Source of the DNA: Methanomicrobiales archaeon
GTDB taxonomy: Archaea; Halobacteriota; Methanomicrobia; Methanomicrobiales; Methanospirillaceae
DNA: 64,000 nucleotides
Assembly: GCA_012729535.1 (NCBI GenBank)
Contig: JAAYCY010000028.1
Span: 48,648-112,647, forward strand
Direction: 5' to 3'
The position numbers and the translations under genes are program-made. The notes below the pieces were generated by a model, which saw only the letters and a list, made by a program, of their open reading frames with translations, did not search any database and was not told the origin of the DNA. This document shows, in pieces, positions 54,212 through 64,000 of the stretch. Every line of letters begins with the position of its first letter. Positions within the stretch are counted from its first letter, which is position 1.

Positions 54212-55384
54212 ATGTACCGGATGATGAACCGGAAGTATGACGTAGTTGTAGTAGGAGCAGGGCCAACTGGTTCTACTGCAGCCCGGATTTGTGCAAAATC
54301 CGGACTTAAAACGCTTCTTCTGGAAGAACAGGCACATATCGGATACCCGGTGCAGTGTGCAGGCCTTTTGTCAAACCATGCATTTAATGAGTGTGAAGTG
54401 TCTGATTCTTCTGTTTTTAACACGGTATCTGGTGCTGTTATCAAGGCAGGAGAGGCACAATGTTCATTTGATGCAGGAAAAACAATGGCTTATGTCGTTG
54501 ATCGTGGTGCTCTTGATCGTGAAATGGCAATACATTGCGCAGATACCGGTGCAGAAATCCAGTTGAAAACGATTGCACGAGAATTGTCGCGCACGGAAAG
54601 AATAGTCAGGGTAAAAGGGCTGTATGGGACAGAAGAGATAAAATATTCCATGCTGATTGCAGCAGATGGTCCACGGAGCATAATAAGCAGAGCACTGGGG
54701 ATTCCAAATGCACCTGTTTACCTGTCAGGCCTCCAGTGTGATGTAAAAATTCATGGAGATACTGATCACGTCCATATATTCCCAAATGCATCACCTGATT
54801 TTTTTGCATGGAAAATACCACTGGATTCTGAGCATGCCAGGGTAGGACTTTGTGGATTAGTGAATGTTCGAGAGAGATTTCTTTCTTTTATCCACCCATA
54901 CAGGAATCATTGTATACATTTCGTGAGTGGCACAATTCCCCTTGGCACAAAAACCAGAACATATGATGACCGGATTCTCATTTGTGGAGATGCAGCAGCA
55001 ATGGCAAAGCCTACTTCAGGTGGAGGAGTATATACAGGAATCCGGGCTGCAAGACATGCAGCAGCCACTGCGATATCAGCGATTGAAAATGACGATTATT
55101 CGAGATCCATGATGGCGGGGTATGAAAAAGCATGGAAAAAAGATTTTGGTCATGAAATCAGGAAAGGATTTTCTTTTTTTAGAATTCGAGGACAGATCTC
55201 ACCTCCCGAGATGGAAAAAATGGTACAAACCCTCTCCGATCATCATATCAGGGAGATTATTGTTTCAAAAGGTGACATGGACAGACCTTCACGACTGATA
55301 ACTTCACTTTTGGCAAATCCACGTATGATTCCGGCATATGCTGTTCTCATGAAAGCATGGTTCAGTTCAATGAAGAATGGATAA
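54212..55384 (+). CDS. Geranylgeranyl reductase family flavoprotein
   Basis: A 390-residue FAD enzyme with the dinucleotide fold YDVVVVGAGPTGSTAAR, PVQCAGLLS and the second FAD motif ILICGDAAAMAKPTSGGGVY. The family saturates geranylgeranyl chains of archaeal membrane lipids or of other prenyl compounds. The start may be one of the two ATG codons at 54221/54224 rather than 54212. Confidence 0.88.
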   Translation: MYRMMNRKYDVVVVGAGPTGSTAARICAKSGLKTLLLEEQAHIGYPVQCAGLLSNHAFNECEVSDSSVFNTVSGAVIKAGEAQCSFDAGKTMAYVVDRGALDREMAIHCADTGAEIQLKTIARELSRTERIVRVKGLYGTEEIKYSMLIAADGPRSIISRALGIPNAPVYLSGLQCDVKIHGDTDHVHIFPNASPDFFAWKIPLDSEHARVGLCGLVNVRERFLSFIHPYRNHCIHFVSGTIPLGTKTRTYDDRILICGDAAAMAKPTSGGGVYTGIRAARHAAATAISAIENDDYSRSMMAGYEKAWKKDFGHEIRKGFSFFRIRGQISPPEMEKMVQTLSDHHIREIIVSKGDMDRPSRLITSLLANPRMIPAYAVLMKAWFSSMKNG

Positions 55385-55416
55385 ATCCTTAATCATGTAT
55401 CTTCTGAATAGTATTC

Positions 55417-55746
55417 ATGGTTCAGGAAAAACCTAAAAGCAGATATGGTAGAGGATTTTTCGTTAATATCACGCATTTATCAGTAAAATTTTCTCTTCCA
55501 CCAGAACAGGCATGGTATGGAGTACAGGACTATTTCACTGAATTAATCCTCCCAGAACAATTCAAAGGGACAGAAGTTGAGACATTAACTGATTTGCTCA
55601 GGCAAAAAGTAATGTGGCACCAGGCTGGCGGACCTGTTGACAAGGAGATGTATACCGACGTGAAAAGACTTTTAAACAGGATAATTGTGAGTATTGATAA
55701 AGAACTGGGAATACAGGATGCGGATATTGGCCAGTATCATGCATAA
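55417..55746 (+). CDS. Conserved hypothetical protein
   Basis: A 109-residue soluble, mostly helical protein (FSLPPEQAWYGVQDYFTELI, then LLNRIIVSIDKELG). It follows the reductase gene by 32 bases on the same strand. Not recognised; no cysteines, signal or membrane segment. Confidence 0.6.
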   Translation: MVQEKPKSRYGRGFFVNITHLSVKFSLPPEQAWYGVQDYFTELILPEQFKGTEVETLTDLLRQKVMWHQAGGPVDKEMYTDVKRLLNRIIVSIDKELGIQDADIGQYHA

Positions 55747-55750
55747 ATCT

Positions 55751-57106
55751 TTAAAAAGCGATTATTGCTCTGATAGAATTAATAATTCCTCCCAGGGTAT
55801 CTCCATTTTTAAACAGGTCATCAGCAAGTGCCCCAAAAATCTCAGGATTGTGAGGATCATAGGAAAGACCTTTATTAAATGACGCAATTGAATCTTCACG
55901 CTGACCATAATACGAATGAACCAGACCCTGAAAGAGATATGACCGTGGATTGGAAGGTTCCAGTTCAATTGCTTTATTAATATAATTCATGGCTTGTAGA
56001 TAATCACCAAGCATCCCGGCAGCATATCCGTAAGATGAAAGGACTTCTGGATCATTAGGATAATCCTCCATTGCCCGTTTATATGCATCCCTGGCGCTCT
56101 CTATCCGGTTAATTTTTATCGCGCAATATCCCTTTTTCTTCCATCCGTCTCCATAATCAGGTGTTATCGCAATAATCTGGTCATAAAGGTCAAGAGTATT
56201 CTGGTATCTCTTAATTTTATATTGAATAACAGTTGTTCGATCCCATAACCCGGTAAATCTGACATTGCTTGCAATAGCAGAATAGTAGGCATCCATGGGA
56301 TTGAGATCCTTAGTTATCTGTGTCGCTTTGGAGCCCTGGTAATACCACAGATCACTATTAGAAAGGGCATTAAATCCCCCGTCAAATGAATAAAATGCTT
56401 CTTTCCAGTTACGCTGACTAAAAAGTGCCTCACCTGAAACAAACCAGGAGGGTACACAGGTCATGTCCATATTCCTGGCAATCCGGGAAACATGGAGTGC
56501 TCCACCATGGTCTTGTTTATTCAGCAGTGCGAATCCCTTGTTAGAATAATACTCTGGTTCATCCGGTTTTATTGAGATTGCCCGGGCAAAGGATTCAATG
56601 GCTCTATTGACATCACTCATGCCATAATACGTGACACCAAGGTTATTCCACGCTGCAGCATAACGGGGATCCAATGATATGGCTTTGTTAAACACCTGGA
56701 TAGCTTCCTGGTATTTACCTGTTCTTGAAAGAGCGACTCCCTGGATATTATACTGAACCGGATCATCAGGATTTAAGGCAACAACATTCTTAAATGCTTC
56801 AGCAGCTTTTTCCGGCTGGTTTAAAGATCCCCATGAACTACCAATGATGTGCCATGCAAGTCCGGAAGATGGATCAACTCTTAAACATTGTTCAGAAGCA
56901 TTTATGGCTTCAGGGTACATTCCGTTGTTAAAAAAAATCAGTGACCTGAATTGCAATGCAGTAACATTGTTTGGATTTTCTGCCAGGATATAATCGTTTT
57001 CCTTGATGAGGTCATCTACGGTAATCGAATAAACAGACTTGTTTTCTTCACCAGAACATGAAGAAACAAGTAACAGTAGAAATATTAATGGGAGGATATT
57101 TCTCAT
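55751..57106 (-). CDS. TPR-repeat lipoprotein
   Basis: About 451 residues. The signal ends in a lipobox-like LLLLVSSCSGE, so it may be lipid-anchored outside the cell. Around ten tetratricopeptide repeats follow, for example YQEAIQVFNKAISLDPRYAA and NRAIESFARAISIKPDEPEY. The frame is open to 57148, but a strong GGGAGGA site precedes three ATG codons at 57112-57104; the third (57106) has the best spacing. Likely a scaffold for surface complexes. Confidence 0.8.
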   Translation of the reverse strand: MRNILPLIFLLLLVSSCSGEENKSVYSITVDDLIKENDYILAENPNNVTALQFRSLIFFNNGMYPEAINASEQCLRVDPSSGLAWHIIGSSWGSLNQPEKAAEAFKNVVALNPDDPVQYNIQGVALSRTGKYQEAIQVFNKAISLDPRYAAAWNNLGVTYYGMSDVNRAIESFARAISIKPDEPEYYSNKGFALLNKQDHGGALHVSRIARNMDMTCVPSWFVSGEALFSQRNWKEAFYSFDGGFNALSNSDLWYYQGSKATQITKDLNPMDAYYSAIASNVRFTGLWDRTTVIQYKIKRYQNTLDLYDQIIAITPDYGDGWKKKGYCAIKINRIESARDAYKRAMEDYPNDPEVLSSYGYAAGMLGDYLQAMNYINKAIELEPSNPRSYLFQGLVHSYYGQREDSIASFNKGLSYDPHNPEIFGALADDLFKNGDTLGGIINSIRAIIAF

Positions 57107-57192
57107 CATCATTCCTCCCGGCATTGTATCTCGGGGGATCTTAGCCAATATAGGAAGGCCGGATTAAAAAAATATATGCATGGTAAAAGTGG

Positions 57193-58092
57193 TCAACTCT
57201 TTTTCCCCATACAGGAATTAATGTCTTTTCCAAGACATCCGATAGCATCAGACCTGCAACGCTGACAATGTGACATCTGTCGAACATAGGGTTTGCATTT
57301 CTCCTGCATGGCGATTTTCTCTTCAAGAGTGGGAGGAGTAATATGTGCAAACTTTGCCTGTGCAATGAGCGGGATGATATTATGTATGAAAACACCCATT
57401 TCACTAATCTTTTTTGCAATTTCCGGAATATGGGAATCATTGATGCCGGGTATGTAGACCGTATTGACTTTTATCAGCATCTTTTTCTCAACAGCTTTTT
57501 TTATCCCTTCCATTTGGCGGGAAACCAGGATTTCTCCCATTTCATGGCCTGAGTAATATCTTCTCCCATTATAATCTATATACTGGTAAATTTTCGCTGC
57601 AATATCTGGATCAATGGCATTCATGGTAACAGTAATATTCGTAACCCCAACTTTTTCCAGGAGATCGATTTTATCAGGCAAAAGAAGGCCATTCGTACTG
57701 ACACAGAGGATGAGATGCGGATACTCTTCGTGGACAAGACGAAATGTCTCAAATGTCTCCTCGTTGTCAAGGGGATCTCCTGGTCCTGCAATGCCGACAA
57801 CCTTGATAAACGGGTATTGGTCGATTATCTCGCGGACCTTTTCAATAGCCTCAGTGGGATTTAAAATAACACTAGTCACGCCAGGCCTGCTTTCATTAAC
57901 GCAATCAAATTTCCTGACACAGTAATTACATTGTATATTGCATTTGGGTGCGACAGGAAGATGAGCCCTTCCAAAGGTGTGGCTGGCCTTCTCACTGTAG
58001 CAGGGATGTTCCTGGATCTTTCGTATCTGGTCAGGATCCCATTTTACGACCTGTCCATCTATTTCTACTTCACGATACGATTCATCAGCCAT
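57193..58092 (-). CDS. nifB: NifB-type radical SAM FeMo-cofactor precursor enzyme (no NifX domain)
   Basis: A 299-residue radical SAM protein with the NifB signature: HPCYSEKASHTFGRAHLPVA and the cluster motif CNIQCNYCVRKFDCVNESRP, and the C-terminal cysteines HCQRCRSDAIGCLG. NifB makes the NifB-co 8Fe-9S-C cluster. Like other archaeal forms it lacks the C-terminal NifX domain. No nif operon surrounds it. The genome may carry nitrogenase elsewhere. Confidence 0.92.
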   Translation of the reverse strand: MADESYREVEIDGQVVKWDPDQIRKIQEHPCYSEKASHTFGRAHLPVAPKCNIQCNYCVRKFDCVNESRPGVTSVILNPTEAIEKVREIIDQYPFIKVVGIAGPGDPLDNEETFETFRLVHEEYPHLILCVSTNGLLLPDKIDLLEKVGVTNITVTMNAIDPDIAAKIYQYIDYNGRRYYSGHEMGEILVSRQMEGIKKAVEKKMLIKVNTVYIPGINDSHIPEIAKKISEMGVFIHNIIPLIAQAKFAHITPPTLEEKIAMQEKCKPYVRQMSHCQRCRSDAIGCLGKDINSCMGKKS

Positions 58093-58150
58093 GTTTTACA
58101 CTTTACACTTCGTTCTATTTAAGTCCGGTCAGATTGAACAGACCATATTT

Positions 58151-59002
58151 TCATGTATGGTCTTCCCCAATTTGACATAACTTTCCTTCATCACCGATAT
58201 TCACCCGCATTTCCTGTTTCCACCTCTTTAATATTTTCAAAACCAGTTCATCCCTTGATATACCCATTTCATGAGAGACATCTGATATAAGAGCATGAAG
58301 ATCCGCATCACTATTAAGCGATACTGATACTGAAATTTCTTCAGCTTCTTTCTCCTTACAATAATCCAATGTAATTTCTTTCGGTTTAAATGGAATCAGA
58401 ATTAATTTTATTACTATAATTAAAATGTAACATGCCGAACTCAAAGATGGATTGAAAAAAACAACAATTATCGCAACAGCAGAAACAAAAGGAACAACCA
58501 ACGATTTTAGTGATATATAGTTGTAAAGAGGTTTAGGTATTGGAACAGAAAGTCCGCTTTTTACAATATATTCCCATTGTAACAGAAACAAAAGTCCAAG
58601 AATTAACAGGTTTATATGGAAAAATACTACCACAAAAGGTTCTGTATGGTTATCACCGGCAAGAGTTGAGGTGAATGGTAATAAGCAGGTAATAAATAGA
58701 ATACCTATATTTATCCGGATAAGAGCAGAATCGGCCTTCGTTACAAGAACAAAAATCCGGTGATGTACGGACCAGAATGACGCAAGAATAAAAAAAGCCA
58801 GGGCAAAATGAAACAACTGCGGGATCATTACTTCTAATGTTTGTGATGGGGACAGGTTTTTCACATCACCAGGTAAAGTGAGACCTAATACCAGTATTGT
58901 CATGGCAATAGCATATACGGCATCAAAGAATGCCTCAAGCCGGTGGGGATTCTGTCCGGCATTAAATGAAGTCAAAATCTGGTATGCATCAGGTGTTTTC
59001 AT
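58151..59002 (-). CDS. TMEM175-like potassium channel (DUF1211) with C-terminal helix domain
   Basis: A 283-residue membrane protein. The first span has HRLEAFFDAVYAIAMTILVL, the TMEM175 filter-type motif, and span 3 is followed by FWSVHHRIFVLV. Six spans end near residue 210. The last 70 residues are soluble (LHALISDVSHEMGISRDELVLKILKRW), an addition not needed for the channel. Confidence 0.82.
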   Translation of the reverse strand: MKTPDAYQILTSFNAGQNPHRLEAFFDAVYAIAMTILVLGLTLPGDVKNLSPSQTLEVMIPQLFHFALAFFILASFWSVHHRIFVLVTKADSALIRINIGILFITCLLPFTSTLAGDNHTEPFVVVFFHINLLILGLLFLLQWEYIVKSGLSVPIPKPLYNYISLKSLVVPFVSAVAIIVVFFNPSLSSACYILIIVIKLILIPFKPKEITLDYCKEKEAEEISVSVSLNSDADLHALISDVSHEMGISRDELVLKILKRWKQEMRVNIGDEGKLCQIGEDHT

Positions 59003-59074
59003 TTATAATCAATGGGTTTTTTTATGCATGAATATGTATGAAGATATTTATAGAGCGTCACTAGACAGAACAGT

Positions 59075-59468
59075 ATGACCATAGACCTTTTCAGGGAGAC
59101 ATCTGACAAAACGTGGGAAACTGATGTCGAGAGAAGCGAAAAACCGGTCTTTGTGATGTTTTACAGCCCCTCATGTATTCATTGCACCAGGATACTTCAC
59201 CATATTGAAGAACTGGCTCAGGATTTTGGAACTGAAGTATCTTTTTTCAGAATTAACCAGGGTCAGATATGATTACCCTGGTGAGCGGTATGGAGTTATG
59301 GCTACTCCTACCTTTATTTTCTTTTGCGGAGGAAAACCAGTCCAAACCCGTGTAGGAGCTGTTTATCCGCCAATGCTGAAAAAAATGGTCGAAGAGATGG
59401 TTACACATGGAGAAGAATGCAGGATTGCTTCTTCAGACTGGAAATACGATATAACAGGATATGGATAA
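59075..59468 (+). pseudogene. Thioredoxin gene with a one-base frameshift
   Basis: The first frame reads VFVMFYSPSCIHCTRILHHIEELA with a CIHC active site and stops at 59272. The second frame carries on with YDYPGERYGVMATPTFIFFCGG and ends at 59468. Removing one G from GGG at 59260-59262 joins the halves into a normal 130-residue thioredoxin (FRINQ followed by VRYDYPG). It may be a true mutation or a sequencing error. Confidence 0.75.
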
Positions 59469-59469
59469 A

Positions 59470-59961
59470 TTACCCGCTGGCTTCAGTATCTGAAGACGGG
59501 GTATCTTCTACCGGTTCTACCTGCTTTATGGGGTTTTGTTCCTGGTCCCGCATGAGGTAGGTAAGTTCCAAAACTCCGTTATGAAACGTTCTGGTACATG
59601 AAGCCTCAACTACCGGAGGGAGAGGAGCTGAACTCCTGTACCTGATTTTTCCATCAAATCCTATAATATGCAGCGTATTATCAGTAATTGCCACGTTAAT
59701 ATGTTCATCATACAATCCTTTGAGTTCACAGGTTGCAATTACTCGCTTGTCCCATTCGGTTACTTCTATTGGAGGATGTCCAACATCGTGACCAGGATTA
59801 GAGCCCCCGGAAAATGGAAAACCCGGAGGTAAATTACCGGCCATGATAATATTAACGCCGATAATTCCCGGTTTTATCTGTCCCTGTCCAAAGGCCTGTG
59901 AGAGTATTTTCCGGAGCAAATCCTCCATATTGTGAAAATCTTCAGGTGGGGTATCATTCAT
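59470..59961 (-). CDS. Hsp20/alpha-crystallin-like protein
   Basis: A 163-residue protein. The second half is an alpha-crystallin-like beta sandwich (RVIATCELKGLYDEHINVAI, then TRTFHNGVLELTYLM). The N-terminal part is Gly/Pro-rich. It lies 29 bases after a cdc48 gene on the same strand, so a holding chaperone may be co-expressed with the unfoldase. Confidence 0.75.
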   Translation of the reverse strand: MNDTPPEDFHNMEDLLRKILSQAFGQGQIKPGIIGVNIIMAGNLPPGFPFSGGSNPGHDVGHPPIEVTEWDKRVIATCELKGLYDEHINVAITDNTLHIIGFDGKIRYRSSAPLPPVVEASCTRTFHNGVLELTYLMRDQEQNPIKQVEPVEDTPSSDTEASG

Positions 59962-59990
59962 GTATTGCGTTCTCCCTATAGCCTTGGAGC

Positions 59991-62669
59991 TTATCTCATA
60001 TCAAGTTCCTCAGCAAGGTTTTTGATATGAGAGAAATCTTTCCTGGCTAGCACGTATACCTCGTTGTATAAAGTCTGATACTGTGGGTCATCCTTCAAAT
60101 CATGCTGACGGGCATGGAGCACAAATCCAGCTTTTTCAAGGATATCCCGTTGATCCTGGTTGTAAATAATGTGCCAGGCCTGTTTTGCATAGTGTTCTCG
60201 CATACCAGAATCAAGGGATGCTCTGACTCTTGAGAAAGCCTCATCAAAGTGCTTTGAGGTGATCCTCACATTTGATATTGCTTCTTCCATCTCTCTGGGA
60301 GTCCTGCCTTCCATGAGATGAATAAATTCACGCATAGCTGCAAGTTTTGCTTCGCGCACAAGTGCTTCAATATCTGCCCCGACAAAACCTTCAGTCTTTG
60401 ATACGAGCTCCAATATAGTGACGTCACGGGTAAGCAGGACATCAGCATCTTTCAGATACACCTCAAAGATCTTTTCTCTTCCATCCCGATCTGGTGGGGG
60501 GACATAAAGGTGACGCTCAAGTCTTCCCGGGCGGAGTAATGCATCATCCAGCATATCAGGTCGATTTGTTGCTGCAATGATGGTTACGTTCTTTAACTCC
60601 TCCATTCCATCCATTTCAGTCAGGATTTGGGAAACTACACTCTCTGTGACATGAGTTGAATCAGAATATGATCCTCTCTTTGGGACCAGGGCATCTATTT
60701 CATCAAAGAAGATAATTGAAGGTGCTGCCTGTCTTGCTTTTCTGAATACCTCCCTTATGCCTTTTTCAGATTCGCCTACCCACTTGGAGATGAGTTCTGG
60801 TCCTTTCACCGATATAAAGTTGCATTCACTTTCATGAGCAACTGCTTTTGCCATGAGTGTCTTTCCGGTTCCAGGAGGACCAAAAAGAAGAATCCCTTTC
60901 GGAGTTTTGGTCTGGAGCTGGGAGAACAGTTGAGGATACCGGATAGGCCACTCAACAGCTTCTTTCAGCTCTTTTTTCACCGGTTCAAGACCGCCAATCT
61001 GGTCCCAGGTTACATCAGGTACCTCTATAAGCACTTCACGCATGGCTGACGGTTCAACATGAGTTAATGCAGACTGGAAATCCTCCTGTGTTACCCGTAT
61101 CGAAGCGATAAGATTTTTGTCGATGTTACCTTCCTTAAGATCTTTTGGGGGAACTTTTTCAAGGATCTTCCGGAGAGCATGCATCGCAGCTTCCTTTACC
61201 GTGAGACTTATGTCTGCACCGACAAACCCATGAGTCTGGTTTGCAAAAGGTTGCAGAAACAATCTTCTTCTTATAGCAGAATCAATATCATCAAGTTGTG
61301 CTTTAATATCAGACTGCTTGCGGTTAAGTTCATCTTTTTTATTGTTGTCAGGTTCCTTTTCAATCCGTTCTTCAATATCAGCAAGATCTTCTATGAGTCG
61401 GGATCTCTGAACCTTTTCATCCCGGGTCAGGTTGTCATCATCAATAGTGATCCCTGAAATATCAATGGGGACATTGCGTGAGTGAATCTGTAAAATGTTT
61501 AGTCTTCCGTTGATATCCGGAATACCGATTTCAATCTCTCTATCAAACCGTCCTCCACGCCTGAGGGCAGGATCAATATTATCCGGCAGGTTTGTTGCAG
61601 CGATGACAATGACCCTGCCACGGCTTTTCAGGCCATCCATGAGTGCCAGCAGTTGGGCAACAATACGTCGCTCAACTTCACCCTTGGTTTCTTCACGTTT
61701 TGGAGCAATGGAATCTATCTCATCAATGAAGATGATTGAAGGGGCCTGGTCTTCTGCTTCTTCAAATACCTCACGTAGTTTTCCTTCAGACTCACCATAA
61801 TATTTATTCATTATCTCCGGCCCGGAGAGAGTAATAAAGTGAGCATTAACTTCATTTGCAACAGCTTTTGCGATAAGAGTCTTTCCGGTACCTGGCGGTC
61901 CGTAGAGTAAGACTCCTTTTGGCGGTTCAATGCCCAGACGTTCAAAAAGTTCGGGATTTCTCAAAGGTAGTTCGATCATCTCGCGGACCAATGATAATTC
62001 ACGGTCAAGTCCACCAATGTCTTCATAGTGGATATCCGGGATGTATTTATCCTTCTCCTCACCCTCATACGTTTTTTTGTGCCCCCTGATTCCACCCGAA
62101 TCTCTTCCCCTCCGTTCCTGACCAGTGACAGAAACTGTTGTTCGGTTCGAAAGCACAACCGGCCCTTCCGGGTCAGTTTTTTCGATCATGACAACCGTGT
62201 AGGCGGTATACATGTTTCCAAAGGAACGAAACATTTCAGCAAAGGGATCATTCTGGTACCCGACAGGTATCCGGTACGCTTTTTGAGGAAACAACACCTG
62301 ATCCTGGAGATTGTGTGCTAGTACCTCTTCCAGTTCACGAGGATTTACCCCTTCGGCGTCCTGAATGATCCTAAAATCTATCTTTTTTGCTTCATGGGTT
62401 TCCGTTTTTCTGATAACAGCTTGTTCTCTGATACCTACACCTGCTCTTCTACGGGTATTACCATCGATGTGAATAACATCACTCCATGGGGAATTGGACG
62501 GATACACCAAAGCATATGTTTTATCAACACCTTCTATTTCGATCACGTCCCCACGGGATAGAGATAGTTTTTCCATGGTTTCCCAGGAAAGACGGGCGAT
62601 ATCTCTTCCGACGTCCTCATTTTGTAATGCTTCCTGAACGGTAAGTGTTAAATCATGAATATGAGACAT
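59991..62669 (-). CDS. Cdc48/VCP AAA ATPase with a long insertion in D1
   Basis: About 892 residues. The N-domain (residues 1-190) is followed by two AAA domains, each with GPPGTGKT (Walker A) and IIFIDEID or IIFFDEID (Walker B). Between the D1 core and its lid (after IHSRNVPI and before THGFVGADI) there is an insertion of about 65 charged residues predicted as coiled coil ([20 protein letters not shown]), absent from typical Cdc48. The ATG at 62669 has an AGGAG site seven bases away; the frame is open to 62687. It unfolds proteins for degradation or disassembly. Confidence 0.93.
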   Translation of the reverse strand: MSHIHDLTLTVQEALQNEDVGRDIARLSWETMEKLSLSRGDVIEIEGVDKTYALVYPSNSPWSDVIHIDGNTRRRAGVGIREQAVIRKTETHEAKKIDFRIIQDAEGVNPRELEEVLAHNLQDQVLFPQKAYRIPVGYQNDPFAEMFRSFGNMYTAYTVVMIEKTDPEGPVVLSNRTTVSVTGQERRGRDSGGIRGHKKTYEGEEKDKYIPDIHYEDIGGLDRELSLVREMIELPLRNPELFERLGIEPPKGVLLYGPPGTGKTLIAKAVANEVNAHFITLSGPEIMNKYYGESEGKLREVFEEAEDQAPSIIFIDEIDSIAPKREETKGEVERRIVAQLLALMDGLKSRGRVIVIAATNLPDNIDPALRRGGRFDREIEIGIPDINGRLNILQIHSRNVPIDISGITIDDDNLTRDEKVQRSRLIEDLADIEERIEKEPDNNKKDELNRKQSDIKAQLDDIDSAIRRRLFLQPFANQTHGFVGADISLTVKEAAMHALRKILEKVPPKDLKEGNIDKNLIASIRVTQEDFQSALTHVEPSAMREVLIEVPDVTWDQIGGLEPVKKELKEAVEWPIRYPQLFSQLQTKTPKGILLFGPPGTGKTLMAKAVAHESECNFISVKGPELISKWVGESEKGIREVFRKARQAAPSIIFFDEIDALVPKRGSYSDSTHVTESVVSQILTEMDGMEELKNVTIIAATNRPDMLDDALLRPGRLERHLYVPPPDRDGREKIFEVYLKDADVLLTRDVTILELVSKTEGFVGADIEALVREAKLAAMREFIHLMEGRTPREMEEAISNVRITSKHFDEAFSRVRASLDSGMREHYAKQAWHIIYNQDQRDILEKAGFVLHARQHDLKDDPQYQTLYNEVYVLARKDFSHIKNLAEELDMR

Positions 62670-62777
62670 AATTATACTCCTGAACAATGTTCACCTAAAG
62701 TTACTATGTTATAGTATATAAATATTATTTACACATCTGGGAAGCCAACAAGTGAAGAATAATGAATAAAAATAGAA

Positions 62778-64000
62778 TTAATGCGAAGAATGAATCATTT
62801 CTTCAACAATTACGGTCAGTTCCTCAATTTTATCAAAATCCTTTTCCTGCCAGAATGTCAGTTCGCGTAATTGAGCTGCTTTTTCAACCAGGTCAGATGA
62901 CAGTTCGTTGGTGAGAGAAAACCGCTCCACCTGTTTTAAAAGATAGGCTGAACGAAAGAGAACTTGTTGTTTTGTCCGAGGATAGAGGAGAGCCCATGCT
63001 CCTGCTTCAAACAATTCAAGATTTCGGTTATCAAGAGTACCCTGCATGTGATTTAGTATTTCCATAAGATATGTTGTCGTAATTACCGGAACTTCATCAG
63101 TTTTTCGGGTTTTTGTAAACAGATCATCAAGGAGGGTCATCTTAACTTCTCTGACAAATGCATTAATATCTGCACCAACGAAGTATTTCATCTCACTCGC
63201 AATACTGCTGTAGTCAATACCGGTATCAAGCAGCGAAGAAAGATCTTTGAGATATAGCTGGAGAATTGCTTTTCGTCCATCTTTATCAGGAGGTCTGATA
63301 TAGAGATGTTTTTCAAGACGGCCAGGCCTTAACAGTGCAGGATCTAAAAGATCAGGACGGTTCGTTGCTGCAATGATTACAACACCGGACAAATCTTCCA
63401 CTCCATCCATTTCAGTGAGGATTTGGGATAACACACTCTCACCTACACGTGATGTTGCATGTTCCTGGCCTCTTTTCTGGACCAGGGCATCTATTTCATC
63501 AAAAAAAATTATTGATGGTGCTGACTGACGTGCCTTTCTGAATGCCTCTCTGACTTGTTTTTCAGATTCACCAACCCACTTGGAGAGTAACTCAGGACCT
63601 TTCACTGATATAAAATTCATCCTAGACTTGGCTGCAACTGCCCGAGCGATTAATGTTTTTCCAGTTCCTGGCGGCCCAAAAAGGAGGATACCCTTTGGAG
63701 GTTTAATTTTTAGCTTCTCGAAAGCATCTCTCCGATGAACAGGCCATTCAATAATTTTCTCTATCTCATGCTTCTCCTTGTCTAGTCCTTCCACCATTTC
63801 CCATGCTACTTCCGGAATCTCAACATAGAGTTCACGCATTGCCGATGGTTCTATCCCTTTTCTGGACTCCATAAAATCAGCATTAGTAATCATGAGAGAA
63901 TCAATAACTTCAGCAGGAACTTCCTGGTCCTCCTTCATTTTACCCATAATCCCACGAAGAGCATGCATCGCAGCTTCTTTACAATGCAGGGCAATATCAG
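62778..64000 (-). CDS. Second Cdc48/VCP AAA ATPase, C-terminal part (cut by window end)
   Basis: The open frame continues through the window end, reading ADI...[12 protein letters not shown], so the N-domain and D1 lie outside. The visible D2 has [25 protein letters not shown] and [18 protein letters not shown]. The C-terminal 130 residues are helical and differ from the first copy. The two genes are in tandem on the same strand with a 108-base gap, and may form mixed or separate hexamers. Confidence 0.92.
   Translation of the reverse strand, partial: DIALHCKEAAMHALRGIMGKMKEDQEVPAEVIDSLMITNADFMESRKGIEPSAMRELYVEIPEVAWEMVEGLDKEKHEIEKIIEWPVHRRDAFEKLKIKPPKGILLFGPPGTGKTLIARAVAAKSRMNFISVKGPELLSKWVGESEKQVREAFRKARQSAPSIIFFDEIDALVQKRGQEHATSRVGESVLSQILTEMDGVEDLSGVVIIAATNRPDLLDPALLRPGRLEKHLYIRPPDKDGRKAILQLYLKDLSSLLDTGIDYSSIASEMKYFVGADINAFVREVKMTLLDDLFTKTRKTDEVPVITTTYLMEILNHMQGTLDNRNLELFEAGAWALLYPRTKQQVLFRSAYLLKQVERFSLTNELSSDLVEKAAQLRELTFWQEKDFDKIEELTVIVEEMIHSSH

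Overview
The window is a stretch of chromosome from a hydrogenotrophic methanogen of the order Methanomicrobiales, most like Methanospirillum. This rests on gene content: methanofuran synthesis (mfnD, mfnF), a NifH-type CfbC candidate for coenzyme F430, methanogenesis marker 14, an F420H2 oxidase, diphthine synthase, archaeal TBP, TFS and histone, archaeosortase A, tandem Cdc48 ATPases and an archaeal phosphoribulokinase. The genus is an inference. One tRNA gene, tRNA-Gly(CCC), is present. No rRNA, CRISPR array, intact IS element or prophage was seen.

0-27 kb is mostly core metabolism and information processing. It holds a partial histidine kinase, a tailed histone, a lone receiver domain, mfnD-mfnF, surE, rpiA, a winged-helix regulator with a palindrome at its promoter, tbp, and AMP-forming and ADP-forming acetyl-CoA synthetases facing each other across a 16-bp inverted repeat. 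Next come a DUF3467 protein, a Cas4-like protein, a translationally coupled ACT / Sua5 / nucleotidyltransferase set, a glycosyltransferase, and a nitrogen hub in which glnA diverges from a split glutamate synthase followed by an FrhB-like F420 subunit. A radical SAM protein, a canonical cis-prenyltransferase and a degenerate second subunit follow, then a RecA-fold protein, dphB, a DUF357 protein, hisE and a NusA-like protein.

27-36 kb holds the NifH-like protein, phosphoribulokinase, fprA, marker 14, a YeeE/YedE pair and several small cysteine-rich proteins. 35.4-40.5 kb is a decay zone: a UspA remnant abuts a broken SulP transporter, then come an excisionase-like HTH protein, an unknown 368-residue protein, a frameshifted helical protein, a zinc-ribbon/HEAT protein and the wreck of a dynamin-like GTPase.

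41.8-49.6 kb is an accessory thiol/metalloid island. It has a possible structured RNA, an ArsR regulator with cysteines, an ArsP-type permease with an ArsR-like operator, a CxxC mini-thioredoxin, a DGC zinc protein, three exported thioredoxin-fold domains (one fused to CcdA), a C_GCAxxG_C_C protein and a secreted protein. An exported-thiol relay coupled to metal or metalloid efflux is the simplest reading, but it is an inference.

49.8-64 kb returns to housekeeping: TFS, archaeosortase A, a CDP-alcohol phosphotransferase, riboflavin-pathway reductase, truD-pth2, geranylgeranyl reductase, a TPR lipoprotein, nifB, a TMEM175-like channel, a frameshifted thioredoxin, an Hsp20-like protein and two Cdc48 genes, the last cut by the window end.
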